64,000 nucleotides of DNA from Cryptosporangium phraense (GCF_006912135.1 NZ_VIRS01000011.1:170693-234692), one strand, 5' to 3'; positions 27,950 through 36,776 are shown, counted from the first letter of the stretch. Notes: generated by a model from the sequence alone, not told the origin. A program made the numbers and translations.

Positions 27950-28317
27950 ACCCGGGGTTCCAAACCGCCACGGACGAACCCGCCGGCTGGGACAACGCCG
28001 GACAGATACGGTGTGAGCCCGCCTGGTCGGGCTACCGGGTGATCCTCGTCGGCGAGGTCGACCTCACGCTGGCCGACCGGTGGGAACCGGTGTTCGCGAT
28101 GCTGGCCGACGCCGACCCCGCCGACGTCACGATCGACCTCTCGGCAGCGACGTTCATCGACTCGAGCGTGCTGGGAGCGTTCGTCCGGCTGCATCGGACG
28201 GTGTCGGGCCGAGGTGGCGAGACCACGCTGACCGGCGCGGACGGGCCGGTGGCGCGGACGATCTCGCTGGCCGGGATCGACCGGGTGATCCCGATGGTCC
28301 CGGTCAGCGAAACGTGA
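27946..28317 (+). CDS. Second STAS-domain protein
   Basis: A 123-residue STAS protein translated in overlap (GTGA) with the first. It has a longer N-terminus and a divergent site FIDSSVLGAF, with Ser73 in the phosphoacceptor position and Val replacing Gly of the usual STGLG. VILVGEVDLTLADRW is the beta1-beta2 equivalent. It may be a second antagonist for a different anti-sigma factor or a modulator of the first. Confidence in the fold is high; the specific partner is unknown. Confidence 0.88.
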   Translation: MNPGFQTATDEPAGWDNAGQIRCEPAWSGYRVILVGEVDLTLADRWEPVFAMLADADPADVTIDLSAATFIDSSVLGAFVRLHRTVSGRGGETTLTGADGPVARTISLAGIDRVIPMVPVSET

Positions 28318-28349
28318 GCCACTTGGGGCTTTGGTCGCTTTTGGTCGGG

Positions 28350-28355
28350 TAACGT
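28350..28355 (+). promoter_or_regulatory. -10 element of leaderless GntR gene
   Basis: TAACGT ends 7 nt before the GTG at 28363 and there is no Shine-Dalgarno sequence, so the mRNA probably begins at the start codon. Confidence 0.5.
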
Positions 28356-28362
28356 CCCGCCC

Positions 28363-29124
28363 GTGCAGGCGAATGCGGCGTATACGCGGTTGCGAGAGGC
28401 CATCGTCGACGGTCAGTACTCGGCCGGGAGCCGGCTGACCGAGGTGGAGTTGGCCGATACCCTCGGCATGTCCCGCACCCCGGTCCGGGAGGCCCTCCGG
28501 CGGTTGGCCGGCGACGGGTTGGTCCGGGCGTCCGACCGCGGGGTGATCGTCGACCTGATGGACGACGCCGAGGCGCGTCACGCGCGGGCCGTCCGCGCCG
28601 CGCTCGACGTGCTCGTGACCGAGCTCGCCGCCCGGCGGCAGAAGGCCGGAGAGATCTCTCCGGCCGCGCTGCGTGCGGCCGAGGAGGCCGCGGCGGACGC
28701 CGAGGCGGCGCACCGGCACGGGGACGCCGACGCGGCCTACCAGCACGACCAGCGGCTGCACCGGCAGATCGCGGAGATGGCCGGTAACCCGGTCGCGCTG
28801 CAGATGCTCGACCGGCTGGCCGACCGGCTCGAGGTCGCGCGCCTGGCCGCCGACTCGCGGGCGGCCCGGGCGGCCAGCGGGGAGAACGTGGTGAAGCTGG
28901 TCCCGGTCGGGGCCGGGCTGGTCGTCGCCAACGGAACGAACGGCGTTCACCTGGAGGCCGTCCCCGACGACGTGACTTCCGTGGCGTCCGCCTACGAAGA
29001 GGAGCACGCCGCTCCGGTGCTCTCGCCCGACCTGGTGGAGGAGCACCGGCGATTGCTGGCGGCGATAGCCGCCGGACAGCCCGCGGCGGCCTGGCTCGCG
29101 GCTCGTGAACACGCGCACGGCTGA
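28363..29124 (+). CDS. GntR-family (FadR/FCD-like) transcription regulator
   Basis: A 253-residue DNA-binding regulator. The winged helix-turn-helix at residues ~5-70 contains LREAIVDGQYSAGSRLTEVELADTLG-type sequence (shown in part: GSRLTEVELADTLGMSRTP) and VREALRRLAGDGLV, typical of FadR-type GntR proteins. The C-terminal helical FCD-like domain starts at HARAVRAALDVLVTEL. The interruption ENVVKLVPVGAGLVVANGTNGVHLEAVPDDV is an unusual insertion in the ligand domain. The regulated pathway is not evident; the next gene, a PlsC acyltransferase, has its own palindromic operator-like site. Confidence 0.88.
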   Translation: MQANAAYTRLREAIVDGQYSAGSRLTEVELADTLGMSRTPVREALRRLAGDGLVRASDRGVIVDLMDDAEARHARAVRAALDVLVTELAARRQKAGEISPAALRAAEEAAADAEAAHRHGDADAAYQHDQRLHRQIAEMAGNPVALQMLDRLADRLEVARLAADSRAARAASGENVVKLVPVGAGLVVANGTNGVHLEAVPDDVTSVASAYEEEHAAPVLSPDLVEEHRRLLAAIAAGQPAAAWLAAREHAHG

Positions 29125-29193
29125 GGAACCATCCGGCGTCCGGAGGCGTTCATCTGGCGGCAACCGTAGAGGTCGACGCGTTTCCTACGGTTC

Positions 29194-29218
29194 GGTAACC
29201 TACGGGTCCGTAGTAACC
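29194..29218. promoter_or_regulatory. Palindromic operator-like site before plsC
   Basis: An imperfect 25-bp inverted repeat centred on CTACGG-GT-CCGTAG (29200-29213), flanked by GGTAAC and TAACC. It lies about 20-44 bp upstream of the acyltransferase ATG, a typical place for a repressor site over a promoter. The binding protein is unknown; the GntR regulator just upstream is a candidate. Confidence 0.5.
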
Positions 29219-29237
29219 GAGGAGCAGAGGGCGCTGT

Positions 29238-30083
29238 ATGGCCGAATTCGTGTACCCGCCGGTCATCAACGCCGCAAAGGGCTACTTTGCGGCTATCGGG
29301 GTCAAAGTGACCGAGGTGGGTGGCGAGCACATCCCGCGCACCGGCGGCGCCGTGCTGGCCAGCAACCACGTCAGCTACCTCGACTTCATGTTCTGTGGGC
29401 TGGCCGCGCAGCCGTCGAAGCGGCTGGTCCGGTTCATGGCGAAGAAGTCGGTGTTCGATCACCGGATCTCCGGGCCGCTGATGCGCGGGATGAAGCACAT
29501 CCCGGTCGATCGGGTGGCCGGGGCCGGGGCCTACAGCGCGGCCGTGAAGTCATTGCGCGATGGCGAGATCGTCGGCGTGTTTCCGGAAGCCACGGTCAGT
29601 CGGTCGTTCCTGCTGAAGGACTTCAAGAACGGCGCGGCGCGGATGGCCGCGGAGGCCGGCGTGCCGCTGGTGCCGATGATCCTGTGGGGTACTCAGCGGT
29701 ACTGGTCGAAGGAGAACCCGCGCCAGCTCACCCGCCGGAACAACCCGGTCCAGCTGCGGGTGGGCGAGCCGCTGCACCCGACGCTCGACGACGACGCCGG
29801 CGAGGTCACCGAGGAAATGAAGAGCCGGATGGCGGTGTTGCTCGACGAAGCCATCGAGGCCGACACGTACCGTTCCACCGGGCCGGACGACCTCTGGTGG
29901 TTGCCCGCGCCCCGCGGCGGCACCGCGCCGACCCCCGAAGACGCCGCCGTCCTGGAGAAAGCCGAGGTCGAGGAGCGGATCGCCGAGGCCAAGGCGAAGA
30001 TCCGAGCCGAGGCGCTGGCCCGCGTCCAGGCCCGGAACAAGGCCAAGGCGAAGGCCGAGGCGAAGGGAAAGCCCAAGACCTGA
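29238..30083 (+). CDS. PlsC-type 1-acylglycerol-3-phosphate acyltransferase
   Basis: A 281-residue lysophospholipid acyltransferase-like enzyme. The NHxxxxD catalytic motif is NHVSYLD near residue 44. The substrate block is FPEATVSRSF (canonical FPEGTRS, here with Ala), and the family's VPLVPMILWGTQRY is present. It would acylate lysophosphatidic acid or a related glycolipid acceptor at the inner membrane face. The C-terminal ~50 residues are a charged Lys/Ala/Glu helix (AKAKIRAEALARVQARNKAKAKAEAK) absent from minimal PlsC and perhaps membrane-associating. ATG 29238 with GAGGG upstream. Confidence 0.92.
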   Translation: MAEFVYPPVINAAKGYFAAIGVKVTEVGGEHIPRTGGAVLASNHVSYLDFMFCGLAAQPSKRLVRFMAKKSVFDHRISGPLMRGMKHIPVDRVAGAGAYSAAVKSLRDGEIVGVFPEATVSRSFLLKDFKNGAARMAAEAGVPLVPMILWGTQRYWSKENPRQLTRRNNPVQLRVGEPLHPTLDDDAGEVTEEMKSRMAVLLDEAIEADTYRSTGPDDLWWLPAPRGGTAPTPEDAAVLEKAEVEERIAEAKAKIRAEALARVQARNKAKAKAEAKGKPKT

Positions 30084-30214
30084 GCTGTGGATAACCGCGA
30101 AAGATTCGCGGGGGAGTGCCACTCTGGGACACCTGTGCCGGGCCACTCGTACCGAATCCACCGGCCGGACCGGCGGCCGGGCGGACATCGAACGGCCTCG
30201 GCGGCGCGTTACGT

Positions 30215-30253
30215 TTGACAGCGGACGCCCGTTGGGTTGCACACTGCCCAACG
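30215..30253 (+). promoter_or_regulatory. Probable topA promoter with inverted repeat
   Basis: TTGACA at 30215-30220 is a consensus -35. The -10 region would fall near 30238-30243 (TGCACA, weak), inside the inverted repeat CGTTGGG-N10-CCCAACG (30230-30253). A repeat covering the -10 suggests control by a repressor or by supercoiling-sensitive cruciform formation. Confidence 0.45.
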
Positions 30254-30288
30254 GCTGTCCACCCGAGCCATGTTGACCTTGGAGACCC

Positions 30289-33111
30289 GTGAGCGCTCCC
30301 ACCACCACCGCTGCCGCCGCCAAGCGGGGCCGGCGTACCGGCACCCCCGCTGGCGACGACGGCCTGCGTTTGGTGATCGTCGAGTCGCCGGCCAAGGCGA
30401 AGAAGATCGCCGACTATCTCGGTCCCGGCTACGTCGTCGAGGCGAGCATCGGCCACATCCGTGACCTCCCGCGCAACGCCGACGACGTACCGGCCAAGTA
30501 CAAGGGCGAGGCCTGGGCGCGCCTCGGCGTCGACGTCGACCGCGAGTTCACGCCGCTGTACGTCGTCAGCCCCGACCGCAAGCAGCAGGTCTCCAAGCTG
30601 AAGCAGCTGGTCAAGGACGCCACCGAGGTCTTCCTGGCCACAGATGAAGACCGCGAGGGCGAGGCGATCGCCTGGCACCTGGTCGAAGAACTCCGCCCCC
30701 GGGTTCCGGTGCGGCGGATGGTCTTCCACGAAATCACCCGTCCGGCGATCCTCGAGGCGGTCGCGAACCCGCGCGAGCTGAACCTCTCGCTGGTCGACGC
30801 CCAGGAGACCCGGCGCATCCTCGACCGGCTGTACGGCTACGAGGTCTCGCCGGTCCTGTGGAAGAAGGTCATGCCCCGCCTGTCGGCCGGGCGGGTGCAG
30901 TCGGTCGCGACCCGCATCGTCGTCGAGCGCGAACGGGCCCGGATGAAGTTCCGCTCGGCCGAGTACTGGGACATTCGCGGTCATTTCGCCGTCTCCGAGG
31001 CTGCTCCGGGTGAACCCGGCGACTTTCTGGCGACGCTGGTCGGCCTGGACGGCGACCGGGTGGCCACCGGCCGCGACTTCGAGCCGACGACCGGGCAGCT
31101 CAAGAACGAGGTCCGGGGTGACGTCGTCCAGCTCGACGAGGCCGGTGCGCGTGGCCTCGCGGCCCGGCTCGAGGGGGCCGCGTTCAAGGTCGTCCGGGTC
31201 GAGGAGAAGCCGTACCGGCGGAAGCCGTACGCGCCGTTCATGACCTCCACGCTGCAGCAGGAGGGGAGCCGGAAGCTCCGGCTGACCCCCGAGCAGACGA
31301 TGCGGATCGCCCAGCGGCTGTACGAGAACGGCTACATCACCTACATGCGTACGGACTCGACGAACCTGTCGGAGACCGCGCTGAACGCCGCCCGGCAGCA
31401 GGTCCGCGAGCTCTACGGCGATCGCTACGTGCCCACCGAGCCGCGCCGGTACGCCCGCAAGGTCAAGAACGCCCAGGAGGCCCACGAGGCGATCCGGCCG
31501 TCCGGCGAGCACTTCCGGACGCCCGGCGAGCTGGCCCGCGAGCTCTCCAGCGAGGAGTTCCGGCTCTACGAGCTGATCTGGAAGCGCACGATCGCGTCGC
31601 AGATGATCGACGCGGTGGGCCAGTCCGTGTCGGTGCGCCTGTCCGGGACGTCGTCGACCAACGAGGTGGCCGATTTCGCCGCCTCCGGCCGCACGATCAC
31701 CGAGCCGGGCTTCCTGCGGGCCTACGTCGAAGACATCGACGAGTCGCACGAGAACGACGGGGAGACCGACGATCAGGAGCGCCGGCTGCCCCGCCTGGCC
31801 AAGGACGACCCGCTGACCGCCCACGACCTGCTCGCCGAGGGCCACAACACCCAGCCGCCGCCCCGCTACACCGAGGCCAGCCTGGTGAAGGCGCTGGAGG
31901 AGCTGGGCATCGGACGCCCGTCGACGTACGCGTCGATCATGCGGACGATCCAGGATCGCGGTTACGTCTGGAAGAAGGGCACCGCGCTGGTGCCGTCGTT
32001 CGTCGCGTTCGCGGTCGTGCAGCTGCTCGAGCAGTACTTCCCGCGGCTGGTCGACTACAAGTTCACCGCGAACGTCGAGGAAGACCTGGACGACATCGCG
32101 GCCGGTGAACGCCGCCGGGTCGACTGGCTGACCCGGTTCTACTTCGGGGCCCCAGAAGACGCGAACGTCCGCGAGGAGAGCGTCTCCCGGGCCGGCGGCC
32201 TGAAGCACCTGGTCGCGCTCAACCTCGGCGACATCGACGCCCGGGGCGTGAACTCGATCCCGCTGTTCACCGACGAGCAGAAGCGCAACGTCGTGGTGCG
32301 GGTCGGGCGCTACGGGCCGTACCTGCAGCGCACCAGCGGCCCGGACGACGAGGGCGACCGCGCGTCGCTGCCCGACGACATCGAGCCCGACACGCTGACC
32401 CCGGAGAAGGCCGAGGAGCTGCTCTCCGCCCCGCAGGGTGGCCGTGAGCTGGGTACCTCGCCGGTCACCGGCGAGCCGGTGGTCGCCAAGGCCGGCCGGT
32501 TCGGGCCCTACGTCCAGAGCGGTGAGCACACCTCGTCGCTGTTCAGCTCGATGTCGCTCGACACGCTGACGCTCGACGACGCGCTCAAGCTGCTGTCGCT
32601 GCCGCGCACGCTCGGGGTGCACCCCGACGACAAGGAGCCGGTGACCGCCCAGAACGGTCGCTACGGGCCCTACGTGAAGCACGGCACCGAATCCCGGTCG
32701 CTGGGCTCCGAGGACGAGCTGTTCACGGTGACGCTGGAGCAGGCCCTGGCGCTGCTGGCCCAGCCGAAGACCCGCGGACGACGGGCCGCCCCGGCCGCTC
32801 CGCTACGCGAGATGGGTGCGAACGACCCGGTGAGCGGTCAGCCGATGGTGATCAAGGACGGCCGGTTCGGGCCGTACGTCACCGACGGCGAGACGAACGC
32901 GAGCCTGCGTAAGGGCGACGAGGTCGCCGAGCTGACGAACGAGCGGGCGGCCGAGCTACTGGCCGACCGTCGAGCCCGCGGCCCGGCGAAGAAGACGGCC
33001 CGCAAGAAGGCCGCGCCCGCGAAGAAGGCGACGGCGGCCAAAGACACCACCAAGAAGGCCGCGGCCAAGAAGACCCCGGCGAAGAAGAAGGCCGCTGCGA
33101 AGAAGGCCTGA
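30289..33111 (+). CDS. topA: DNA topoisomerase I
   Basis: A 940-residue type IA topoisomerase that relaxes negative supercoils. GTG at 30289. The TOPRIM domain has LVIVESPAKAKKI and FLATDEDREGEAIAWH. The catalytic tyrosine is Tyr352 in YITYMRTDSTNLS. The C-terminal region has four divergent repeats of the type GRFGPYV / NGRYGPYV instead of tetra-cysteine zinc fingers, then a ~65-residue Lys/Ala tail (KKTARKKAAPAKKATAAK), as in other actinobacterial TopA proteins where the basic tail gives processivity. A strong hairpin follows. Confidence 0.98.
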   Translation: MSAPTTTAAAAKRGRRTGTPAGDDGLRLVIVESPAKAKKIADYLGPGYVVEASIGHIRDLPRNADDVPAKYKGEAWARLGVDVDREFTPLYVVSPDRKQQVSKLKQLVKDATEVFLATDEDREGEAIAWHLVEELRPRVPVRRMVFHEITRPAILEAVANPRELNLSLVDAQETRRILDRLYGYEVSPVLWKKVMPRLSAGRVQSVATRIVVERERARMKFRSAEYWDIRGHFAVSEAAPGEPGDFLATLVGLDGDRVATGRDFEPTTGQLKNEVRGDVVQLDEAGARGLAARLEGAAFKVVRVEEKPYRRKPYAPFMTSTLQQEGSRKLRLTPEQTMRIAQRLYENGYITYMRTDSTNLSETALNAARQQVRELYGDRYVPTEPRRYARKVKNAQEAHEAIRPSGEHFRTPGELARELSSEEFRLYELIWKRTIASQMIDAVGQSVSVRLSGTSSTNEVADFAASGRTITEPGFLRAYVEDIDESHENDGETDDQERRLPRLAKDDPLTAHDLLAEGHNTQPPPRYTEASLVKALEELGIGRPSTYASIMRTIQDRGYVWKKGTALVPSFVAFAVVQLLEQYFPRLVDYKFTANVEEDLDDIAAGERRRVDWLTRFYFGAPEDANVREESVSRAGGLKHLVALNLGDIDARGVNSIPLFTDEQKRNVVVRVGRYGPYLQRTSGPDDEGDRASLPDDIEPDTLTPEKAEELLSAPQGGRELGTSPVTGEPVVAKAGRFGPYVQSGEHTSSLFSSMSLDTLTLDDALKLLSLPRTLGVHPDDKEPVTAQNGRYGPYVKHGTESRSLGSEDELFTVTLEQALALLAQPKTRGRRAAPAAPLREMGANDPVSGQPMVIKDGRFGPYVTDGETNASLRKGDEVAELTNERAAELLADRRARGPAKKTARKKAAPAKKATAAKDTTKKAAAKKTPAKKKAAAKKA

Positions 33112-33113
33112 GA

Positions 33114-33148
33114 AATGGCCGTGTGGGCGAGACGCCCACACGGCCATT
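33114..33148. terminator. 16-bp terminator hairpin after topA
   Basis: A perfect 16-bp stem (33114-33129 with 33133-33148) with loop AGA, three bases after the topA stop; no T-run. It separates topA from the convergent gene at 33192. Confidence 0.85.
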
Positions 33149-33191
33149 CGCGGTCAGGGCCGGCGTCGCCGCGACGACGATAGGAACGGGC

Positions 33192-34073
33192 TCACCGCCA
33201 GGGAACGGCCTTCGTGCACTTCGAAGGGTCGGTGGTCTTCGTGCCGTGGATCGCCTTGCCGTCCGGTGTCACTAGGCAGCCGCCGGCCGTCTCCTGGTAG
33301 GTGCCGACCTGCTTTCCGGCCCGGTCGAACGTCCGGACCGTCGTCTTGCTGGGGCCCGACGGTTCGCCGGTCAGGTCGATCGTCGCGATGTACGTCCCGT
33401 TGACGACGTCCGCGGCACCGCTGTGGCCGTCGAGCGTGACCTCGACCCGGGTGACGCCGGCCGGCACCTGCCCACCGAGCCGGGCCCAGCGCGAGCTGCT
33501 GGTTCCGTCATCGACGCTCGCCGCACCGGGTAGCCAGTTCGGATCGTTGTCGTTGAAGCCACCGGAGCTCGTCTGGTTCGGCCAGTGGGCCGTTCGGGGG
33601 CCGTCCCACGTACAGCTGGCCCGTCCGTCGGTCGTGTAGAGCAGGATCGTCGTGCCGATCCGGTCCGACACCGCGTTGTAGACCCGCAGGCCGTCGACGT
33701 CGATCTGGTCGCGCATCGGGGTGATGCCGACGCCCGTCGGGTCGACTTCGCCGTAGTGCTGCAGATCCTTCAGGCAGGCGTCGTGCAACTCGGTCAGCTG
33801 GGCGTCGCTGAAGCCCGGCACCGGCAACTGAGCCGCTGGGTGCCCGGCGAACGGTGCGGCGTTGTCCCTGGCCACGCCGATGAAGACGCCGGCGACGAAG
33901 ACCACCGCGGCTACGGCGGCGGCCGCCGCGACCGGGATCGCGGCCCGGACGAACCGCGGAAGAGGCCGGCGCGAGCGTCGCGCTCCGGCGATGCCGCGCA
34001 GGATCTCCTCGCGCATGGACTGCTGGCGGCCGGGCGGCAGGTCGCGCTCCGGCGGCGGCTCGAGCAGAGTCAT
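33192..34073 (-). CDS. Membrane protein coupled to ECF sigma factor (probable anti-sigma)
   Basis: A 293-residue single-pass protein. ATG 34073 overlaps the sigma-factor stop (ATGA), the classic arrangement of an ECF sigma factor with its membrane anti-sigma. Residues 1-55 are cytoplasmic (REEILRGIAGARRSRRPLP). One transmembrane segment follows (AAIPVAAAAAVAAVVFVAGVFIGVA), then a ~200-residue extracytoplasmic domain with several cysteines (ELHDACLKDL, ASCTWDG, AGGCLVT, PSKCTKAV). No HxxxCxxC zinc anti-sigma motif is present, so the anti-sigma role is inferred from position and topology only. Confidence 0.82.
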   Translation of the reverse strand: MTLLEPPPERDLPPGRQQSMREEILRGIAGARRSRRPLPRFVRAAIPVAAAAAVAAVVFVAGVFIGVARDNAAPFAGHPAAQLPVPGFSDAQLTELHDACLKDLQHYGEVDPTGVGITPMRDQIDVDGLRVYNAVSDRIGTTILLYTTDGRASCTWDGPRTAHWPNQTSSGGFNDNDPNWLPGAASVDDGTSSSRWARLGGQVPAGVTRVEVTLDGHSGAADVVNGTYIATIDLTGEPSGPSKTTVRTFDRAGKQVGTYQETAGGCLVTPDGKAIHGTKTTDPSKCTKAVPWR

Positions 34074-34648
34074 GAGTCCTCCCTCCCGATCATCAGCGGG
34101 GTCAGGGTTCTGGCCAGGCGCGACTTGGCCCGGCTCACCCGGGAGCGGACGCTGCCCTCGGCGATTCCGAGCACTTCGGCGGCGTCCGCATACGAGACGC
34201 CGGACCAGACGCACAACGCGAGCGCTTCGCGTTCGGCGGTGGGTAGGTCGCGGGACGCGGCGAGCAGCCGCGCCATCTGTTCTTCGTCGTCGAGACGCTC
34301 GACGACGTCGTCGGCATGGTCGGGGGCGGGGTCGGGCGCCGGAAGGCGCTCGAGGAGCGAGAGGCGTCGTCTCAGCGAGCGACGCTCGTCGCGGATCGTG
34401 TTGGTCGCAACGGTCAGTAACCAGGGCAGCGCCGAGTCGTGGACGAGCGTGACCGAGCTCCGGCGGCGCCAGGCCGCCAGGAACGTGGCCGACGTCGCGT
34501 CGTCGGCCAGCGTCCAGTTGCCGGTCAACCGGAAACAGTGGTTGTAGACCGCCTTGGCGTGGCGGTCGAACAGCGTCCCGAAGGCGTCCTGATTCCCGGC
34601 GGCCGCGTCAGCCCACAGCTGCCGGTCGGTTGGCGGGGAGGTCGTCAC
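34070..34648 (-). CDS. ECF (group 4) RNA polymerase sigma factor
   Basis: A 192-residue sigma-70 family protein with only regions 2 and 4. Region 2 is DAFGTLFDRHAKAVYNHCFRLTGNWTLADDATSATFLAAWRR; key part: DDATSATFLAAW. Region 4 is LPTAEREALALCVWSGVSYADAAEVLGIAEGSVRSRVSRAKSRL; key part: GIAEGSVRSRVSRAKSRL. GTG start at 34648 with AGAGG upstream. The SigE/SKES-like proteins that pair with such membrane partners respond to envelope signals; the signal here is unknown. Confidence 0.94.
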   Translation of the reverse strand: MTTSPPTDRQLWADAAAGNQDAFGTLFDRHAKAVYNHCFRLTGNWTLADDATSATFLAAWRRRSSVTLVHDSALPWLLTVATNTIRDERRSLRRRLSLLERLPAPDPAPDHADDVVERLDDEEQMARLLAASRDLPTAEREALALCVWSGVSYADAAEVLGIAEGSVRSRVSRAKSRLARTLTPLMIGREDS

Positions 34649-34684
34649 ACCTCTTCAGTGGCCGGGCCGGGTGCCGGTGTTGCG

Positions 34685-35419
34685 TCAGGCTTTCGCCGCC
34701 GCCATCGCGGCACCCACGATGCCCGCGTTGTTCTGCAGGCTCGCCGGGACGATCTCGGCGTTGATCGAGACCTCGTCCAGCCACTTGTCGGCCTTCTTGC
34801 TGACGCCGCCGCCGACGATGACCAGGTCGGGGGAGAAGAGCATCTCCATGTGGGTCAGGTACTCGTTGACCCGCGAGCCCCACTTGCTCCAGCTCATCTC
34901 GTTCTCTTCGCGGATCCGGTCGGACGCGCGCAGCTCGGCGTCCTTGCCGTGCAGTTCGACGTGGCCCAGCTCGGTGTTCGGGATGAGGTCGCCGTCGCGG
35001 AACATCGCGCTGCCGATACCGGTGCCGAACGTGAAGAGCAGCACCGTGCCCTTGCGCCCCTGCCCGGCGCCGAACGACATCTCGGCCACGCCGGCCGCGT
35101 CGGCGTCGTTCAGCACGGTCACCGGACGGTGGGTGAGCTCGGTGAACACGGTTTCGGCGTCGACGCCGATCCAGCTCTTGTCGAGGTTGGCGGCGGTCTT
35201 GATGACGCCCCGGACCACGACGCCGGGGAACGTGACGCCGATCGGCCCGTCACCGGGGAAGTGCGAGGCGACCTCGGCCAGCACCGGGTACATGTCTTCC
35301 GGCGCGCCGCCCTTGGGGGTCTCCAGCCGGAACCGCTCGGCGGTCAGCGCACCCGAGTCGAGGTCGACCGGGGCGCCCTTGATGCCCGAACCGCCGATGT
35401 CGATGCCCAGGATCGTCAT
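34685..35419 (-). CDS. ppgK: Polyphosphate glucokinase (ROK family)
   Basis: A 244-residue ROK kinase that phosphorylates glucose using polyphosphate (and usually ATP). ATG 35419 follows a perfect AGGAGG. The phosphate loop IGIDIGGSGIKGAPVD is written here as IDIGGSGIKG. The catalytic region VLNDADAAGVAE and GTGIGSAMFRDG, and the length and ELGHVELHGKDAE block (without the full ROK zinc cysteines), are typical of actinobacterial PPGK. It is a monocistronic gene in convergence with none of its neighbours. Confidence 0.95.
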   Translation of the reverse strand: MTILGIDIGGSGIKGAPVDLDSGALTAERFRLETPKGGAPEDMYPVLAEVASHFPGDGPIGVTFPGVVVRGVIKTAANLDKSWIGVDAETVFTELTHRPVTVLNDADAAGVAEMSFGAGQGRKGTVLLFTFGTGIGSAMFRDGDLIPNTELGHVELHGKDAELRASDRIREENEMSWSKWGSRVNEYLTHMEMLFSPDLVIVGGGVSKKADKWLDEVSINAEIVPASLQNNAGIVGAAMAAAKA

Positions 35420-35446
35420 TGCCCGCCTCCTACGTACACAGTTCCC

Positions 35447-35459
35447 GTAGGTGACCTAC
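35447..35459. promoter_or_regulatory. Palindrome upstream of ppgK
   Basis: GTAGGT-G-ACCTAC is a perfect 6-bp inverted repeat 28-40 bp before the ppgK start, positioned to act as an operator. Confidence 0.35.
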
Positions 35460-35484
35460 CTACTTGGCCCGCCGCGGAAACGTA

Positions 35485-35703
35485 TCAGTCGCTTCCGCGT
35501 CCGAGGGCGTCGGCGAGGAGGGCGTCCACGGCGGTGAGCGTCGGGCAGGCGCCCTGCCGTCCGCAGGCGAGACATCGGCCGTTGGCGTCCGGCTGGTGGG
35601 CCTGCCAGAGCTGGACGCAGCCTCGCCAGTAGGTTCGCACCCGGGCCTGCGGCGGAGGATCCATCGGAGGCGGCTGCTTTCGGCTGTAACCGCTGTACGT
35701 CAC
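35485..35703 (-). CDS. Small protein with CxxC motif
   Basis: A 72-residue protein if started at GTG 35703, preceded by GGGAGA. A GTG 11 codons upstream (35736) lacks a binding site. It begins VTYSGYSRKQPPPMDPPP and has the cysteine set RGCVQLW and GRCLACGRQGACPTL, which could bind zinc as a small ribbon. I do not recognise a named family. It is transcribed away from the ADP-ribosylglycohydrolase gene; the gap between them contains the latter's leaderless promoter. Confidence 0.65.
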   Translation of the reverse strand: MTYSGYSRKQPPPMDPPPQARVRTYWRGCVQLWQAHQPDANGRCLACGRQGACPTLTAVDALLADALGRGSD

Positions 35704-35825
35704 GACTGCTCTCCCGGTGCTTTGCGCAGTAGTCACTCTGGGTTAATCGAGTACTACCTTTTGCGACACTCGCAGACTGATCGGGTGTTACGCAAGTCGC
35801 GAACGGGGCTAGCGATACTTACTCA

Positions 35826-36776
35826 ATGAAGTCCGAAAGGGATGATCGAGTAGCCGGAACGTTGCTGGCCGCGGCCTGCGGTGATGCGCTGGGGGTCCAC
35901 TACGAGCCCTCCCAGCGGGGTCCGGCCGACGGCGATCCGCAGATGCTCGGCGGTGGCTACGGCCACTACGCGCCCGGCGAATACAGCGACGACACCCAGA
36001 TGGCCGTCGTGATCGCCCAGGTCGCGGCGTCCGGTGCGGATCTGCGGTCGGAGGACGCGCTCGACCGCGTCGCGTCCGGATTCGTGCAGGACTGGTTCGG
36101 TGGCGGCGCCACCGACGTCGGCGCCCAGACCCGGGCCCTGCTCGGCCGGGCCGCGGCGCGGCCGCCGGTCGACGCAGCTTCGCTGCGGTCCATCGGTGCT
36201 GACCTGCACCGGGAGTCCGGCCGGACGGCCGGGAACGGCTCGTTGATGCGGACGTCTCCGGTCGCGCTGGCCTTCCTCGGTCAGGCGGACGCGATGGCCG
36301 AAGCGGCCCGGGCGGTGAGCGCGTTGACCCACCACGATCCGGTGGCCGGGGAAGCGTGCGTGCTGTGGTGTCTGGCGATCTCACACGCGGTTCTCACGGG
36401 TTCTGTGGACCTGTCGGTGGGTCTTTCCCGGGTGCCGGAGTCCTGGGAGGACCGGATCCGCGAAGCGGAGACGCGCCCGGTCTCGGACTTCGCGGCGCAG
36501 TCGGGCTGGGTCGTCGCCGCGCTGCAGGGCGCCTGGGCGGCGGTCTTCGGGGTCCGGGACATCGCCGACCCGGCCGAGCGACTGCGAAAAGGCCTGGTGG
36601 CCGCGGTGAACGGCGGAGGAGACACCGACACGGTGGCGGCGATCGCCGGTGCGCTGCTCGGGGCGTCCTGCGGAGCGTCGGCGGTGCCGGCCGAGTGGCG
36701 GGCGATCGTGCACGGCTGGCCCGGTCTGGACGCCGACGGCCTGGAGGCGCTGGCACTGGCTTGTCGTCGGGGCTGA
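35826..36776 (+). CDS. ADP-ribosylglycohydrolase family protein
   Basis: A 316-residue DraG/ARH-type hydrolase that removes ADP-ribose from proteins or small molecules using two Mg2+. Metal and substrate motifs are GDALGVHYE at the N-terminus, YSDDTQM near residue 55, TAGNGSLMR near 137, and GGGDTDTVAAI near 264. All catalytic acids are present. ATG 35826 has no Shine-Dalgarno; GATACT six bases upstream suggests a leaderless mRNA. Its ADP-ribosyltransferase partner is not in this window. Confidence 0.93.
   Translation: MKSERDDRVAGTLLAAACGDALGVHYEPSQRGPADGDPQMLGGGYGHYAPGEYSDDTQMAVVIAQVAASGADLRSEDALDRVASGFVQDWFGGGATDVGAQTRALLGRAAARPPVDAASLRSIGADLHRESGRTAGNGSLMRTSPVALAFLGQADAMAEAARAVSALTHHDPVAGEACVLWCLAISHAVLTGSVDLSVGLSRVPESWEDRIREAETRPVSDFAAQSGWVVAALQGAWAAVFGVRDIADPAERLRKGLVAAVNGGGDTDTVAAIAGALLGASCGASAVPAEWRAIVHGWPGLDADGLEALALACRRG

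Noticed and set aside
29806..32682. A 958-codon open frame antisense to plsC and topA
   Set aside because: The plus strand carries complete PlsC and topoisomerase I motifs; the antisense product has no recognisable domain.
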